Assembly (NCBI GenBank): GCA_030674185.1
Contig: JAPXFY010000023.1
Location: 9,803,912 to 9,867,911 of the forward strand
Origin: Monoplex corrugatus
Lineage: Eukaryota > Mollusca > Gastropoda > Littorinimorpha > Ranellidae
Direction: 5' to 3'
Length of the DNA stretch: 64,000 bases
Numbering within the stretch: the first letter of the stretch is position 1; each line of letters begins with the position of its first letter. The notes under the pieces were generated by a model. It was not told the DNA's origin, did no database searches, and worked only from the letters and a program-made list of their open reading frames with translations. Shown in pieces: positions 1-12,675 of the stretch. Position numbers and translations under genes: made by a program.

Positions 1-44
1 TCACTTTGCATGCAGAGATGATATTTACCAGAATAGTTTGAGCA

Positions 45-236
45 TTAACCCTTCGACTCCCGCACACTATCCACCAACTGCAAAAACTTAACCCTTTGAC
101 TCCCTCACCCTATCCACCATCTTCCTGCAGGAAGCTGGTGGATAGGGTGAGGAGTCAAAGGGTTAAGTTTTTGTTTTTCTAGCATGGTTGACAGTGCAAG
201 ATGCTGGTGGACGGGGTGTGAGAGTCAAAGGGTTAA
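45..236. mobile_element. TTAA-flanked palindromic MITE-like element, copy 1
   Basis: About 192 bp starting and ending with TTAA. The ends are CCCTTTGACTCCC-like inverted repeats. An inner hairpin is centred on CTTCCTGCAGGAAG near 121-134, with a long near-perfect stem. TTAA ends with CCC-starting inverted repeats resemble piggyBac-type MITEs. That family link is inference. Confidence 0.75.
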
Positions 237-291
237 ATGTGACTGTGGCCTGTGTGCACTGCTTGAATGAACTGTTTGTAATTTTTTTTTT

Positions 292-483
292 TTAACCCTT
301 TGACTCCCACACCCTGTCCAACAGCATCCTGCGTTGTCAGCCATGCTAGCAAAGCAATAACTTAATCCGTTGACTCCTTACCTTTTCCGTCAGTTTTCTG
401 CAGGAAGCTGGTGGATAGGGTGAGGGAGGTAAAGGGTTAAGTTTTTGCAGTTGGTGGATAGGTTGCGGGAGTTAAAGGGTTAA
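292..483. mobile_element. TTAA-flanked palindromic MITE-like element, copy 2
   Basis: Same architecture as copy 1, about 55 bp away and in the opposite arm order. The CAGCATCCTGC arm is on the left and the GTTTTTGCAGTTGG arm on the right. Several point changes in the central stem indicate an older copy. Confidence 0.72.
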
Positions 484-734
484 GATCTGAATCAAAATGC
501 CAGTGTTCAAGCAAATGTGAACCAGAAAAACGCAAAAATACAGTTAGAACTTATTGAATATAACAGTAATTTATATAATATGTCTTGTTTTGCCATGATG
601 AATAATGTATTTGAATGATATCTTCTCTTGTTTTGTTATATTTAATATGCAATCAGATCCTATTTTTGTGTATTTGTAGTTTGTGATCTTTAGTTTATAC
701 TTAGGAAAAGTTAGGCAACATTTATTGGCCATTT

Positions 735-945
735 TATGAGGAAATGGGAATTGGAGCACCTGGTCATAACAGGAAATCTGGAGGGAAAGAGAGCACCAGG
801 TAGAACCAGGGGAAAAAATATTGGACGGATTGCAGAGTGGCTGAGGACAGAGAGGGTGGAAGGTGTGCTTGTGGCAACAAGGGACAGATGCATTGGAGGC
901 CATGATCGCCAACGCCATGTGGCAAGGCACTTGATGATGATGAGT
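735..945 (+). pseudogene. LINE reverse-transcriptase C-terminal tail remnant
   Basis: Translates around GKRAPGRTRGKNIGRIAEWL and RDRCI, like the GK.EGKR.RGRPR......W...RD..RW..M.A.A tail of non-LTR retrotransposon polyproteins. It is a fragment only. Three related fragments occur in the window, at 22590-22790 and, inverted, at 41430-41535 and 53611-53815. Confidence 0.55.
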
Positions 946-1335
946 TTATACTTGAAGATATATATTACCAGCTGTTCTTAACTCTGCATTCAGCGCTGTC
1001 AGACTAATGGCCTTTTTGGTTGTATAAGGTGTCTCGTAACCCTGAGGCTGTACGGAGTGTGGTGGTAGAACTTTTCATAGGATCAGTATAAAAATGAGTA
1101 TAGTTATCTCCTCCCTCTTGTTGCTTTTATCTTTCTCAACCCTGAACAGGGTCAGTACCTGTTCAAAGCAGGGTGGACTGGAGGCTGTGTACACAAAGTT
1201 TGTTGTTGAGCCAGGCTGAAACCTGTGCAGTCAGATCGGAAAGCGTTTGTTCCACCTCTGTTGTCATCCCAACCTTTGTGGTTGACAAAACCAAAATCTG
1301 TCAAGGAATTAGTCTTCATGGTTATGTATGCAAGC

Positions 1336-1336
<1 letters not shown>

Positions 1337-1380
<44 letters not shown>

Positions 1381-1572
1381 ACAAACCTCTCACACACACA
1401 CACACATGCACACAGCCACACACACACAACAGATACACTCTCACACACACACCAGTAATCCACACACACATATACACACAGACACTACACACACATACAC
1501 ACAACTCACACACACACACACATATACACAACACATACATACACACACACACACATACACACACACCCCTCC
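1337..1572. repeat. (CA)n microsatellite with CA-rich extension
   Basis: Pure (CA) from about 1338 to 1378, then interrupted CA/TA-rich sequence. It creates open frames of Thr-His and Cys-Val that are not genes. Confidence 0.95.
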
Positions 1573-2511
1573 ATCACCATCACAAAAAACACAAACCCGA
1601 ATATACAGAAAGTCGTTTACTTCTGCATACATATCCATAATAAATAGAACAAAACACAGGCGCATCCCACATACATGAAAGGTCTTGATCGCAATGTAGT
1701 ATTTTTAAGCCACACAGAAAGCAACAGCCACAAACTTTACAATCACGAACTACGTAAAAACAAGCAAAAAAAAAAAAAAAAAAAATCTGGATTTGAAAAA
1801 AAAAAATTTCTTGTTCCCTATGATACGTTAGCTGTGCCTTTATATAGTACAACAACAACAATAAAATCATCTGGTACTGGAAAAAGATTTGTCATCTTTA
1901 CCTGGATACTAGTAATCATGGACATTATCAAATTAAACACAAATTCCTGTACTGGTTAATGGTATACTTGTAAGTCTGGAAAGAACATGAAAACATACCT
2001 AACAGCACAACAACAACAACAACAAAACCCAATACCCCCTCCCCCAAAAATATTGAAAAAAAAAAAAGAAGTTGGAAATGTGTCAGCAAGTTAGTTTTAA
2101 GAGAAAAGCATTCAGTTTTATTTCGAGAAAAAAATGTTGTCTCACGTCTGTTTTTCATTCTTTCTTTCTTCTTCTTTTTTTTTTGGTGTTAGAAATAAGG
2201 CAGTTTTTAAAAATCCAAGTTGATTTATTAAATGAAAAAGAGAACACCATCATAGGTTTTGTTTTTTGAATTATGCATCAGGGGGAAAAAAACGGCCCAC
2301 AAGAAACAACAGAAGTTTACGAACAATAAAAACCACAAAACAAAACAAACAAATAAAAAACAAAAAATACAGGATTATTGACAACATAATATAAACTCCA
2401 GATCATCAATTGTGGACCCCAAAATAACAAAGTCTATGGAATATATATCACGCAGTCAAAACTTGAAAAAAAACCCGACAAAATACATTTTTCTTGTCAT
2501 CCATTTGTTTA

Positions 2512-2702
2512 ATTACCCTTCGACTCCCGCACCCAGTCCACCAGCATCCAGCATTGTCAACCATGCTTGCAAAGCAAAAACTTTACCCTTTGACTCCACA
2601 ACCTATCCTCCAGCTTCCTGCAGGAAGCTGATAGACAGGATGAGGGAGTCAAAGGGTAAGGTTTTTGCAGTTGGTGGACAGGCGCGGGAGTCAAAGGGTT
2701 AA
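2512..2702. mobile_element. TTAA-flanked palindromic MITE-like element, copy 3
   Basis: The left end has lost one A of TTAA (TTACCC); the right end is intact GGGTTAA. The central TTCCTGCAGGAA palindrome is retained. Confidence 0.72.
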
Positions 2703-3372
2703 GCAGAGTCAGAGCTGAACAGATGCACACAGATCATTATGAACAAAACAATCTAAGAACATGCACAAAAATACCCCAAAACTACTAATGGATGCACCTG
2801 AATCAACAGAATCGAATAACATGAACAAACCATATGATCAAATCTACTGATAGACGCAACAGATCGACTGAATAACCTATGAACATTATCATCATATCAT
2901 TCAAGTTATTCATTATTCAGACGCAAACAGACTACTCATCAAATTATGTGCGAAAAAACAGTGAAACAACAGATCAAAAAAACAAAATAATCTGATCAGT
3001 CTCATGGCCCATGAATAAACGAAACTAATTGTACCACCAAGTTATCTGTTACAAATGCATGCATCTTTTGATCAAATTATGTAGGATGGAACATGATAAT
3101 GACAAAACTATGTAGCTACTGATGCAACAGATCAAAAAATCAAACATCTGACATGATGGAAATATGTAGATTTCAGTTCACAAGGACACTTCACTTCTTG
3201 TTGTCAGATGAAGAATCAGATGGGTTACACATGATACACACCCTGTTCTGATGTTGACAAAAATGTTATAAAACACCAACAGAAAGGCAAGAAGACAATG
3301 TTTTTATTTCACAGTTACAATACAATTAATCTATTCTACTTTCAGTCACAGACTTTTGGCAAAATGGACAGA

Positions 3373-3389
3373 CAGAGAAAGAGAGAGAA

Positions 3390-3453
<64 letters not shown>

Positions 3454-3498
3454 ATAGTAGCAAATGAGAGAGAGAGACAGGTCAGCAGAGAACTGAGA

Positions 3499-3534
<36 letters not shown>

Positions 3535-3545
3535 AAATCAGTCAG
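3373..3545. repeat. (GA)n microsatellite
   Basis: Purine-rich GA tract with interruptions. Open frames of Arg-Glu or Ser-Leu across it are artefacts. Confidence 0.95.
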
Positions 3546-4962
3546 CAAAATAGAGAGAGAATCAGTCACAACAACAAGCAACATTAAGCAAAACTAAATC
3601 AAAATTATAAATGAGATAACATTAGAAATGCATCGATATTACTGTCATGTCCATAGTGTTCTTGTGGGAAAAAAGCAAGCCACGTATTTCTTTTTCAGAT
3701 CATTTTATACTGGATGCAAATAAGCAACATGTATTCACACAGAAAAGGCAACCTTTTCCTCCCAAAAGAGGTTTTACATTAATGAAAAAAAAAAAAAAAA
3801 GAGCTGCAAACTAACTGAACACTGATATGCGCATTTCCTCCTAAAAGAGAGGATGGGACCTTCCCTCTTAATCCAAATCAGTAGTGTCATGGAAAAGTTG
3901 TTTACAAAAACATCTTGCAGATCATGAGTTACTTGCTGTGTAAAAGGCAGTAGTGATGAACACTGAGACACACCTGAAACCTCCACCCATCCCCTTAGGC
4001 TTGAAACCTGTACATTTACTTGGCATGATCTGTGTTGCCTATTACAACATGTACTCGTTGGGGAGGCAGCCCGACTTCACACAAGAAAAATTCAATATGA
4101 ATTAAACAACAATAAAAGCAACAACTGCACACACACAAAATATGTAGGCCTATGTTCATTTCCTTCCTTAATTTAAAGGTATACCCCCTACCCTCTGCTG
4201 AAACCAACACAAATATGAAACAAACATACAAACAAGTCATAATAACATTAGCATGACACAATAATATACACAGAAAATGATTTATGACAGAAAGATATCA
4301 CTCATAAAAAAATGACATAGCTGAAGTTGCGAAAAATATTGTAAATAAACCCACTGCAACGGTGATATGAACAATGGTGCACCCACTGTATCAAATGGCT
4401 GAACAAAAGTCTTGTGAATATTGGTCAAGAAATGCATATGATACACTTTTGATCCCAAATCTCCAACCCCCCATACCCCAACAAATAAATATGCTGTTTT
4501 TTGGAAAAGAAAAAAAAATCACCTGGTTTCAACAATTTTTTCAAGCTTGCATTATTTTGTGTCCTTGTGACCTTGACATCTGATTTTGACCTATTCTCAT
4601 ACAGGGGGACATTAGCCGAATTCTGATGATTTCATGTGTTTGGTATACTTGAAAACAGCGTAAATTTTACTTTCCAGAGAAAAAAACTGAAAGAGTTGTG
4701 GCCACATGAAATGTTATGTGTAATTTTTGTTTTGAGAAAATGGAGGAGAAAATTTGAGAACGCTTACCACCAGATTTTCCTACACAATGGTAAGAATGAC
4801 CTCTTGTGAAATCTGATTGGCATATTTTGAATTACTATGTGCAGAAATCAGAAGCTGATGTCACAAGCTTCAAAATGATGTATGAAATGTTGGACCTAAG
4901 TAAGGGTCAAGCTGCGGTACATTGCCAATTTAAGTAATTCATTGAAGCACTGCCGAGAGGCA

Positions 4963-5126
4963 TTGCCATAATAAAATGATCTGATTATCTTTTATGGCTA
5001 AAAATTTATTGTGAAAACTTGCCATAATAAAATGATCTGATTATCTTTTATGGCAAAATTTATTGTGAAACTTGCCATAATAAAATGATCTGATTATCTT
5101 TTATGGCAAAATTTATTGTGAAACTT
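4963..5126. repeat. Three tandem hairpin-forming units
   Basis: GCCATAATAAAATGATCTGA then TTATCTTTTATGGC occurs at 4965, 5021 and 5074 (spacing 56 and 53). Each unit has inverted GCCATAA/TTATGGC ends, so each could fold. Confidence 0.85.
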
Positions 5127-5872
5127 CATCTAACATGTACCTATGTGCTATGATAAAACAGTGAACTGAAAGTAAAGCTACATGAAGCAAACACTATTTT
5201 TTATGAAGATCTTAAAAGAGTTATTCATTTTCACAAATAATATCAAAAATAAAAGACGAAACTTCAAAGAGAGCACTTAAAACTCTATATGAGTAATCCA
5301 TGCACTGCTATTTTTGTAGAAAAGTATGCTTTTCCTAGAACTAATTTTACTGAGGTGAAATTTCATGTTTTGAAAATAATGAATGTTTTTTTTTACTCTT
5401 TCATCTTATGGCAATGTTTGAATTTTCAACTGGGAATTATTTTGTTTTTTTTTTTTTTTGCATGTTAATTCATAAGCTGTAGAAAGTGAAAATGAGTCAA
5501 AAACTTGGAAATAAACAAATTTACACTTAATCAACATTTCCCTATGTTGTCCATTTGGTAGAAAAATTGATTCCAATTCTTGACTGTCCGCGGATAGATG
5601 GCAATTTCTCATATATTCATGAAAAACTTTAATAATGGTTTATGCACACACTCAAAGCATTTGCCACATATATTTTGGGTCATCCGTGACATAGCACTTA
5701 CAGATGAAAAACAATAAGAAAAGCTCGTATTTTAATGCACAAATTCATTGACACAAGAATACCTTGAGAATGGTATGAAATCAAAATATCACATGAAACA
5801 CATACGCATGATACAGAAGTGAATTCCACAACTAAACTTTACAGAAAGAAAACACACTGCTAACACACTCAC

Positions 5873-6104
5873 TGCCATGCTCTCCTGATGGCGTATGCAT
5901 AGAATGATTTGAGGCAGATGTTGCTGGTAGTTTATCAAGACACTTGTTGAGAGTTCTTGCCAGATGTTCCTTCATCCCAGTTGCCGGATATCTTGTCACT
6001 GGACGTGTAAATATCTGTGATGTGCATGAATGTTGACCGATCGCTGACTGGCCTCCTTCTGTCCCCAAACTGTACAGGTGGACAGACGTCTCCACATCAC
6101 GAGC
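5873..6104 (-). other. Candidate internal exon (unproven)
   Basis: An open 232-bp segment with acceptor CTTTCCAG and consensus donor GCA|GTGAGT, inside the longest non-repeat open frame (122 codons) of the first 12 kb. The predicted peptide starts ARDVETSVHLYSLGTEGG. It matches nothing I recognise. GC is above the surroundings. Weak support only. Confidence 0.2.
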
Positions 6105-6641
6105 CTGGAAAGTCTTATGTATACAACTTGCTGAACAAGCGATTATAAAAAAATAGAGCTGTCTTATACACACAGGATGATAATCTGAACAGCAGCTCAC
6201 TAGCGCAACAGTCAGATGTCTGAAATAGCTTTACAGTTGATTACAGTTGGAAAATATTGATTATAGTTGGGAATAATCAGTACTATAAAGAACTTGTGTC
6301 ATGTTTTCCTTTAGTACAATTTACAAATAAGTGGAAAAAAAGGAAATAAAGAGGGCCATAATGTTACACTGAGATCCACTGAATTATTTTTCATCTACTC
6401 AGATTTTTTTATACCTTCAGAAAAGGGTGAGGAAAGGGGCAGAGGGAAAAGGTAAGAAATACTTCAGACAGAAACAGCAATTAATATCAACAGTCTCCTT
6501 GTTTAGTAAGAAAACGAAAACATTCCAAGAAATATCAGAAACCAGATCCTGGGAAAAAACATCACAGTTTCAAAATGTAATTTTCCTCAGTGACAAAAGA
6601 ACCAGAAACAGAAACATCCATAAATCTACCCAACGAATCGA

Positions 6642-6795
6642 CTAACAACCATTGAACATTGTGATGTAGTCAGCAGCTGTCTCCGTGTGAAATACCATCC
6701 TCTGCCAAGGGGTCGCAGAGGTCGCCTTGGGAAGGGTCAAGGTCGATTCAGTTGCAGCAGGAATCGAAGACAAAGGGTCGCAGAAGACGCAGAAT
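6642..6795 (-). other. Candidate alternative terminal exon (unproven)
   Basis: A GC-richer segment in AT-rich surroundings. It has a strong pyrimidine tract and CTAG acceptor at 6796-6797, followed by an open 154-bp stretch ending in TAG at 6644-6642. It would code about 50 residues ending YITMFNGC. It is phase-compatible with myosin exon U, so it could give an alternative C-terminus. No family is recognised. It could equally be a chance open stretch in a long 3' UTR or the last exon of another gene. Confidence 0.25.
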
Positions 6796-7034
6796 CTAGA
6801 TGGACAGGGAGACAGGGAAAAAAGACATATGACGGTGAATGAGCTGACGGCACTTTTGCCAGATCGTGACACGAAGCGTAACAACGGCAACTAAGTGAAG
6901 CGATGAGCATGCCCAACGTAAAGACATCTGACCAACAGCAGTGACAAGCCCATGGCGAAACAGAAAACACGGAGAAAAGAGATCATGCTTCTTTCTTACC
7001 AGACTGAAAACATGTGGCCAAAAAACAAGAAAAA

Positions 7035-7355
7035 CACACTATCATAACGTTTGTAACAAAAACGTTGTCAACTCCTTATAGAGCGCTTATAAAAAAGCAA
7101 TTGCCATAACGTTTGTTCCAAAAAAGCTGCTGATTCCTTATAAAGTGCTTCAGAACAAACAAACAAAAACAAACAAACAAACAAAAAAAGTCAGGGGAAA
7201 AAAGCACTGACATGACCTTTGAACAAAAAAGTTGCTGACTTCTTATGATGTGTTTCAGACAAAAAACAAAAACAAAACCAAAACTATCATGATCTTTGTG
7301 ACAAAAACACATTGTCATGAACTTTGTAACAAATAAAGTTGCCGACACATTATAT
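7035..7355. repeat. Degenerate ~70-bp tandem units
   Basis: Four to five copies of CATAACGTTTGTAACAAAAA then GTTGCTGACTCCTTATA...GTGCTTCAGA, separated by AAAC runs. Confidence 0.7.
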
Positions 7356-8574
7356 AGTACTCTAGATCTACGGCATTAAACAAAGAAAAGAAAATGTTGT
7401 GCAGTAGTAAAAATAAAAAGAGAAACAACTGTATACCAATAAAAAGTTACTCTACAAATAAATCAAAATTTCTTCTGTGGATAAATAAAAACTCTCATTT
7501 TGTCCAGAAAAAATCTGACAATGCGTAGGATTGGTTTCAGAGGACAAAAATTGCTGCTTATAGAGAACCATACCCCAGGAAAAACTGATATGGCATATGG
7601 AGATGGGGTACAACTATTTAACAGACCTGAACACTTCCCCCTATCCAAATATTGGTGATAATAGATAATAGTTTCTTCAGTTAAAGAACCAGTAGATGGA
7701 ATGGCCTCCCCCCACTCCAAAAACGATGATACAATTGGCATCATATTAAAATGATATGATCAGTACTTCAACTCAACAAGATGATCCAAGTTATGACCAC
7801 AGTCTTTTGTTTTCTTCTCCCCTAGTCAATTAACCTGTGCAAGTAAGCTCACTCTAACAAAATTGTTGCGTATGCAGTAAAAGTGTGATACAGATCTCGA
7901 AGGAACTGTACGAACAATGTCAGTGATACTTGTCTTGATGACTAGAGCAGGAATTATTAACAAAATGTGTGTTTCCGGTCAATCTTAATTACAGTGAGAA
8001 GAAGACACACCGTTTTGTAAGTTGGAGACTCCCACCCCAGCTTCCCTTAAAAAAAAAAAAAAAAAAAAAAAAGAAACCCCAGAGAACAGAAATTCAAGAA
8101 CAAAAATGTGAAAGAAATTGAATCAACCCAACAGTACAAAATTCATGAACAAAGTAATCAGACCACTCAAGTCAACAAAGACAAATGAAACGGCAATATA
8201 ATCATAGTAATGCACGTATCACCAATCATTGCTTAGCAACAGTACAGAAAACGCTTTTCAACTGTGATGACCCCTCAGTCAAATCAACAAAAGAACAAAA
8301 TCTTAATACAGAAAAACTATATACACACACACACAGAGCTAAATACAAAGAAAAAGCGAAACGATGTTAACAATTTTGAAAACAAGTATATTTCCACAAA
8401 AAAGCCAGACTGTGTCAGTCTCAACCAAAAATATTTGTGGTATCAAACAAAACATGACTGAACAGAAGACACAGTACTGAGAGCCTAAACTGATCGTGTC
8501 ATTCAATCAAACAACTGGATGACTCCAAACAAAATCAACTCAACACGACATTTGGCACCGTACAAAAACTGGAT

Positions 8575-8750
8575 GATAGCATGCATTCTATAAGACTCGG
8601 TGTGATACGCCGGTGTTGAGCAGATGTGTGGTAGTGGACATACAGGAACTACATGATGTGCTCTGGATGATAAAAACGCATGCATTCTGTAAGACTTGAT
8701 GTGATATGTTGATGTTGAGCAGTTTGTGGACATAAAGGAAACGACCTGAT
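8575..8750. repeat. ~115-bp duplication
   Basis: GCATGCATTCTATAAGACTC to TGTTGAGCAGATG... is repeated from about 8679. A second short duplication, CTAGGTTTTG.TG.TTTGAACAC, follows at 8868-8945. Confidence 0.7.
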
Positions 8751-10663
8751 GTTTCTTCTTCTTTGTGTAAAACTCTGCTTTATCTTCCCCAACCCTAAAC
8801 AGGGTCAGGTTCCCTCTCACAACTGACTGAAAAATAGCATAGAAATATTCACAATTAAATGCAAGCTAGGTTTTGCTGCTTTCAACACAAGGCATATACA
8901 GCCCTAGGTTTTGATGCTTTGAACACGAGGCATATACAGCCCTAGGTGTGTAATCTGGTGTATATTTCTGTAAGATTTATGCACATGTGTGGAGTGTCAA
9001 TATTTTCTTAGAGAGAAAAAGGGCAGATAGCTAACATAACATTTATGCAATGCTTGAGAGAAGTTTACAAAAATAGTAACAAATAATAGTGAACAAAGCC
9101 AGCTCTACATATAAACAACTAATTACACACATACAAAAATATTCATCTCGGTAGCTTTACACATAATACAAAACATTGCGTATGCCTGTGCTCATGAAAA
9201 TTCCATGCAGACCAAAGAACACAGATCAAGTAACACAAGTGAAACGCAAAGACATGGACATGTATGTGGATGCGTACATTACCACAAATAACAAACAAAA
9301 AGACACTGTCTGTTCCCATTCTTTTTTTTTTTCCACTTTCATTTTCTTTTCAAGTTGGATCTGAAAGGAAATTCACAAACTACATGACTGTTGGTGTATC
9401 ACAAAATGAATTCATAAAACAAGCAGCAATCATGCAAAGAAAAGGTGCCGTGACTGGATTAAAAAATGACACAAAGTCTAATTTCTCTCACACCTTTCTC
9501 TCTCTCACTCTCCCCTCCACACTCGTTCATTTTTCATAAAGTCTGCAGAACTTGCGCAGACTAGTTCGCACCATGAGGCCGTGATAACATTTGTGTGCAA
9601 ACTTAAACACAAACGCGCTCCAAGGGAACAAAAATTGCACTAGAAATGTATATTTTATTTTGAAGAGGAAAAGAGAAAACTGTAGCCTGCTATATGCATT
9701 TTTATTTCAACAACATTAGAGAGCAGTTTTTTTTTCCTTTTTGTTGTTGGTTTTTTTTTTGCTTTTGAATTTGCTGATGGATGTGTCTCTGGCAATAACA
9801 GTATCTGGTGATTCTTTCACATCATTTTCACCCCAAAAAGTAACACTTGAACAGTGTACACACTATACACGAATTATGATAGAAGTTTCAGCTCAAATAT
9901 GGTCATGACAAGGAATAACTGGACTGTAATTAAGAACTGGGCTTGCGTTTGAGTTTGCGTGCAAATGTAATCATGGCTTACATACAATCTTTTTTTTGTT
10001 TTCACACCTGTCTCTGGCCAATACAGTATTCACATTACACCTGTCCTTCCAATCTGTGCTCTGTACAAATACACCTGGTTCTCCTCGTCTATACACCATC
10101 ACAAACACCATTTGCATATGACTGAAACACTCTTTCCTGCTTGCATGCTTGTTCGTTCCCAAAGTTTGCATAACCATTGACTGTTACGGATTGAAGATGA
10201 AATGTTAATGATGGGTTATAAACACAGATTGCTTTTACTCTGACTACAAATGGCCCCTAACAACTATGGAATATTTCTAAAGGAGTGTGGATTGCCAGCA
10301 TTTATTCAGACCGTGCTGACCAATCCTGAGATCCTACAGAAACTGTGTGGTCATACTGACTGTGACTGCACTGAATCCTGCTAGCTATGGACTCTTCATG
10401 GAAATTTCCTCTGTCTCTCAATCTTTGCGTGTTTTGTGTCTCAACGATGCTATCCTGGAATTAATCAGCAATTAATTCTCTTCAAATGATAGACATAACT
10501 GACAATTACAAAACTCGATGGATTTCATGATTTGCTCTTTCCTGATCTATTAACAACTTCTTTCAGGCTTTAGCTTGGCATCACCCCTTCATTCTGCATC
10601 TGACTTAAAATCCCTCACAGTCATTCCACTATCGCAAAATTAAATCTGAAAATATGTCATCTT

Positions 10664-10686
10664 TTTATTTACATGGTTGATTTATT
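10664..10686 (-). promoter_or_regulatory. Possible poly(A) signals of the myosin gene
   Basis: Two AATAAA hexamers on the minus strand (10686-10681 and 10669-10664), about 1.87 kb past the stop codon. By eye they are the first pair in that direction. Whether transcription ends here or far beyond cannot be told from sequence alone. Confidence 0.3.
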
Positions 10687-12551
10687 CATTGATTTACTGA
10701 AGAGAGAACACCAGAATCTTGCCAACATATATATTTCATGGGTTAGCCTAAAACCACAGGCACCTCCTGCTATTTTTTGAAATATGATTTGGCAAATTGG
10801 GTGTAGACATAGGACATTGTCGATATGCTCTGACGTCCTTGGGGGGTGGTGGGGGGTGGTGGTGGATACTCTACTGAACTGAATGATGACTCTGATAATA
10901 TGTATGCTGTTATCCATAATAATGAATAATTGGACTGTGATTAAGAACTGAGCTTGTGTTTTACAATTTTTTCTTCACTGCCCTCTTTTCAATTCCCCAG
11001 ACGTCTAAGCAGCCTTGTTTCTGGCGGCAATAGAAACCAAAGTCAAAGGACTTTCCCACACCAACACAGAGCTGCCTAATCAGAAGGGACTTACATCCTA
11101 ACGTAATTTTCAATCACTGTGTCTCATAAGCTCCCGATCAGTTTGCTAAATTCCCAAACAAATGGTGCTGAATTTCTGATCAAGTGATTCCCATTGAATT
11201 AATCAAATAATCTGCAGTGAAATAATCAAATGATTTCAAATGAACCAATCAACTGGTCTCATATAAACTGATCAACTAGTTTCAAATGAACCAATCAACT
11301 GGTCTCAAATGAACTAAGCAATGGTCAAAAAAGGATAAATCTATCTTTCTCGTAAGAAACTAAATCATCCAGAGAACTGTAAAAGATGTCTTGATGAATT
11401 CCGTACAGAATGTCAATACCACCTTTACCTGGTATTCCACAGTATTTACACACTACATCTATCTTTTCGGCTTTCATCAAATAGCTGGACAGACATTTTC
11501 AAATACATTACTCTGCTCCCTTTCCCACGTGCAGCCCCTTCCTGTTTCCTACAGCTCCTGAGATGCTGATCACCAAAGGAAAGACTTCACTCCTTGATGT
11601 GATGTTCTGCTCATAACAACAAGTACTTACAATCATATCACTATATACAAAACCTGTAACCTTCCGTTCTTTCCCCGATACAGTATATTCTGATAACACC
11701 CCGATACAATATATTCTGATAACAACAATGATGGCCGAACAGGTGACTGATGCTGAGCTTCTTGCCCTGTTTATGTTCAGCAAGCAAGTAGGACCACGGA
11801 CCTTTCAGCAGATGACTATACACTTTCACCGAAAAATTTCTGTTTGTTCTTACCAATTTCATTTCTTCACATTCGCTCAAGCTTCATACTCTATAATCAT
11901 GAAAAGATATCAATCATTGCTGTGCCATCATATAAAGATCTCACATGTTGCTTGCATTGTCATGTAAAGATCTCACTTGTTGCTCACAACAGACTTAAGC
12001 CATCAACGGAAAATAAATTAATTTGATGCCACTGTACTACACCATCAATAAATGATCCTACTGGTACCGCTGTCCGACCTGAAATAAAGATAGGACCTGA
12101 ACCATACCATGCAATACCATAAATGACCCTACCACTGTCCTGCCTGAACCTAACCAAAGCAACAGGCCCACCATCAGTCACCATGTTGGACACAAACATG
12201 TCCAGCCTATCTTTCATGCCAATTTCCGAAAGTCTTAAACAACAGTCCCCTCCCTCCCTCTTCCCTGGCGCTGTCAACTGTTGATGTGTGTCATAGCATA
12301 CAGACTGCCTCTTGCAACATGTCACTAAAAAACAAGATGTAACAACTCACTGTAAAAAGACTGTAAATCTGCTCAGCATGAAGTTTGTCTGATGAAAACT
12401 TTTAAAGCAAGCTCGGCAAGCGGACTTACAAACCTTCAAGGTGAGAAATGACAAGTTGTTTTTGAAACTTTTAAAGGTGAGGGGTGGGGGGGTGGGGTGG
12501 GGGAAGGGGAGTGCAAAGAAGTGTGGATTGGTTGAACTATTTGTGAGAGAT

Positions 12552-12675
12552 TTAGGTGTGGATGACGTCCAGCCGGTTCCCTTTACGTGTTATTCTCACA
12601 TTGCCGCTCTGCACCTCTGGCTGCCCGTTCTTGAAGGACACTTCCACCGTGTGACCCTTGAACTCTGCAAACATC
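12552..12675 (-). CDS. Myosin-I exon V: C-terminus and stop
   Basis: Completes Arg and codes MFAEFKGHTVEVSFKNGQPE, then GNVRITRKGNRLDVIHT and TAA at 12554-12552. The family tail likewise ends with a short beta strand, a KRK/RKGNRL-type segment and a few more residues, so this looks like the natural C-terminus. The acceptor is GCGTACAG. Confidence 0.94.

Larger units (their letters stand above)
1..12551. other. Downstream flank of the myosin gene; no recognised gene
   Basis: AT-rich sequence with three palindromic MITE-like elements near the left end (45-2702), a LINE tail, (CA)n and (GA)n tracts, poly-A runs and short local duplications. Between about 2.7 and 12.5 kb it is largely single-copy-looking. 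No open frame longer than 122 codons is free of simple repeats. It may include a long 3' UTR. The segments 484-734, 946-1320, 1571-2510, 2703-3368, 3600-4960 and 9000-12551 hold nothing else I can name. Confidence 0.6.

Noticed and set aside
1152..1678. Thr-His and Cys-Val open frames (also at 15065-15404, 21749-22112, 51417-51676, 59575-59877)
   Set aside because: Products of (CA)n tracts with no codon bias or domain.
11984..12325. 113-codon minus-strand open frame just downstream of the myosin stop
   Set aside because: No recognisable domain and no splice link to the myosin; likely chance in the 3' flank.
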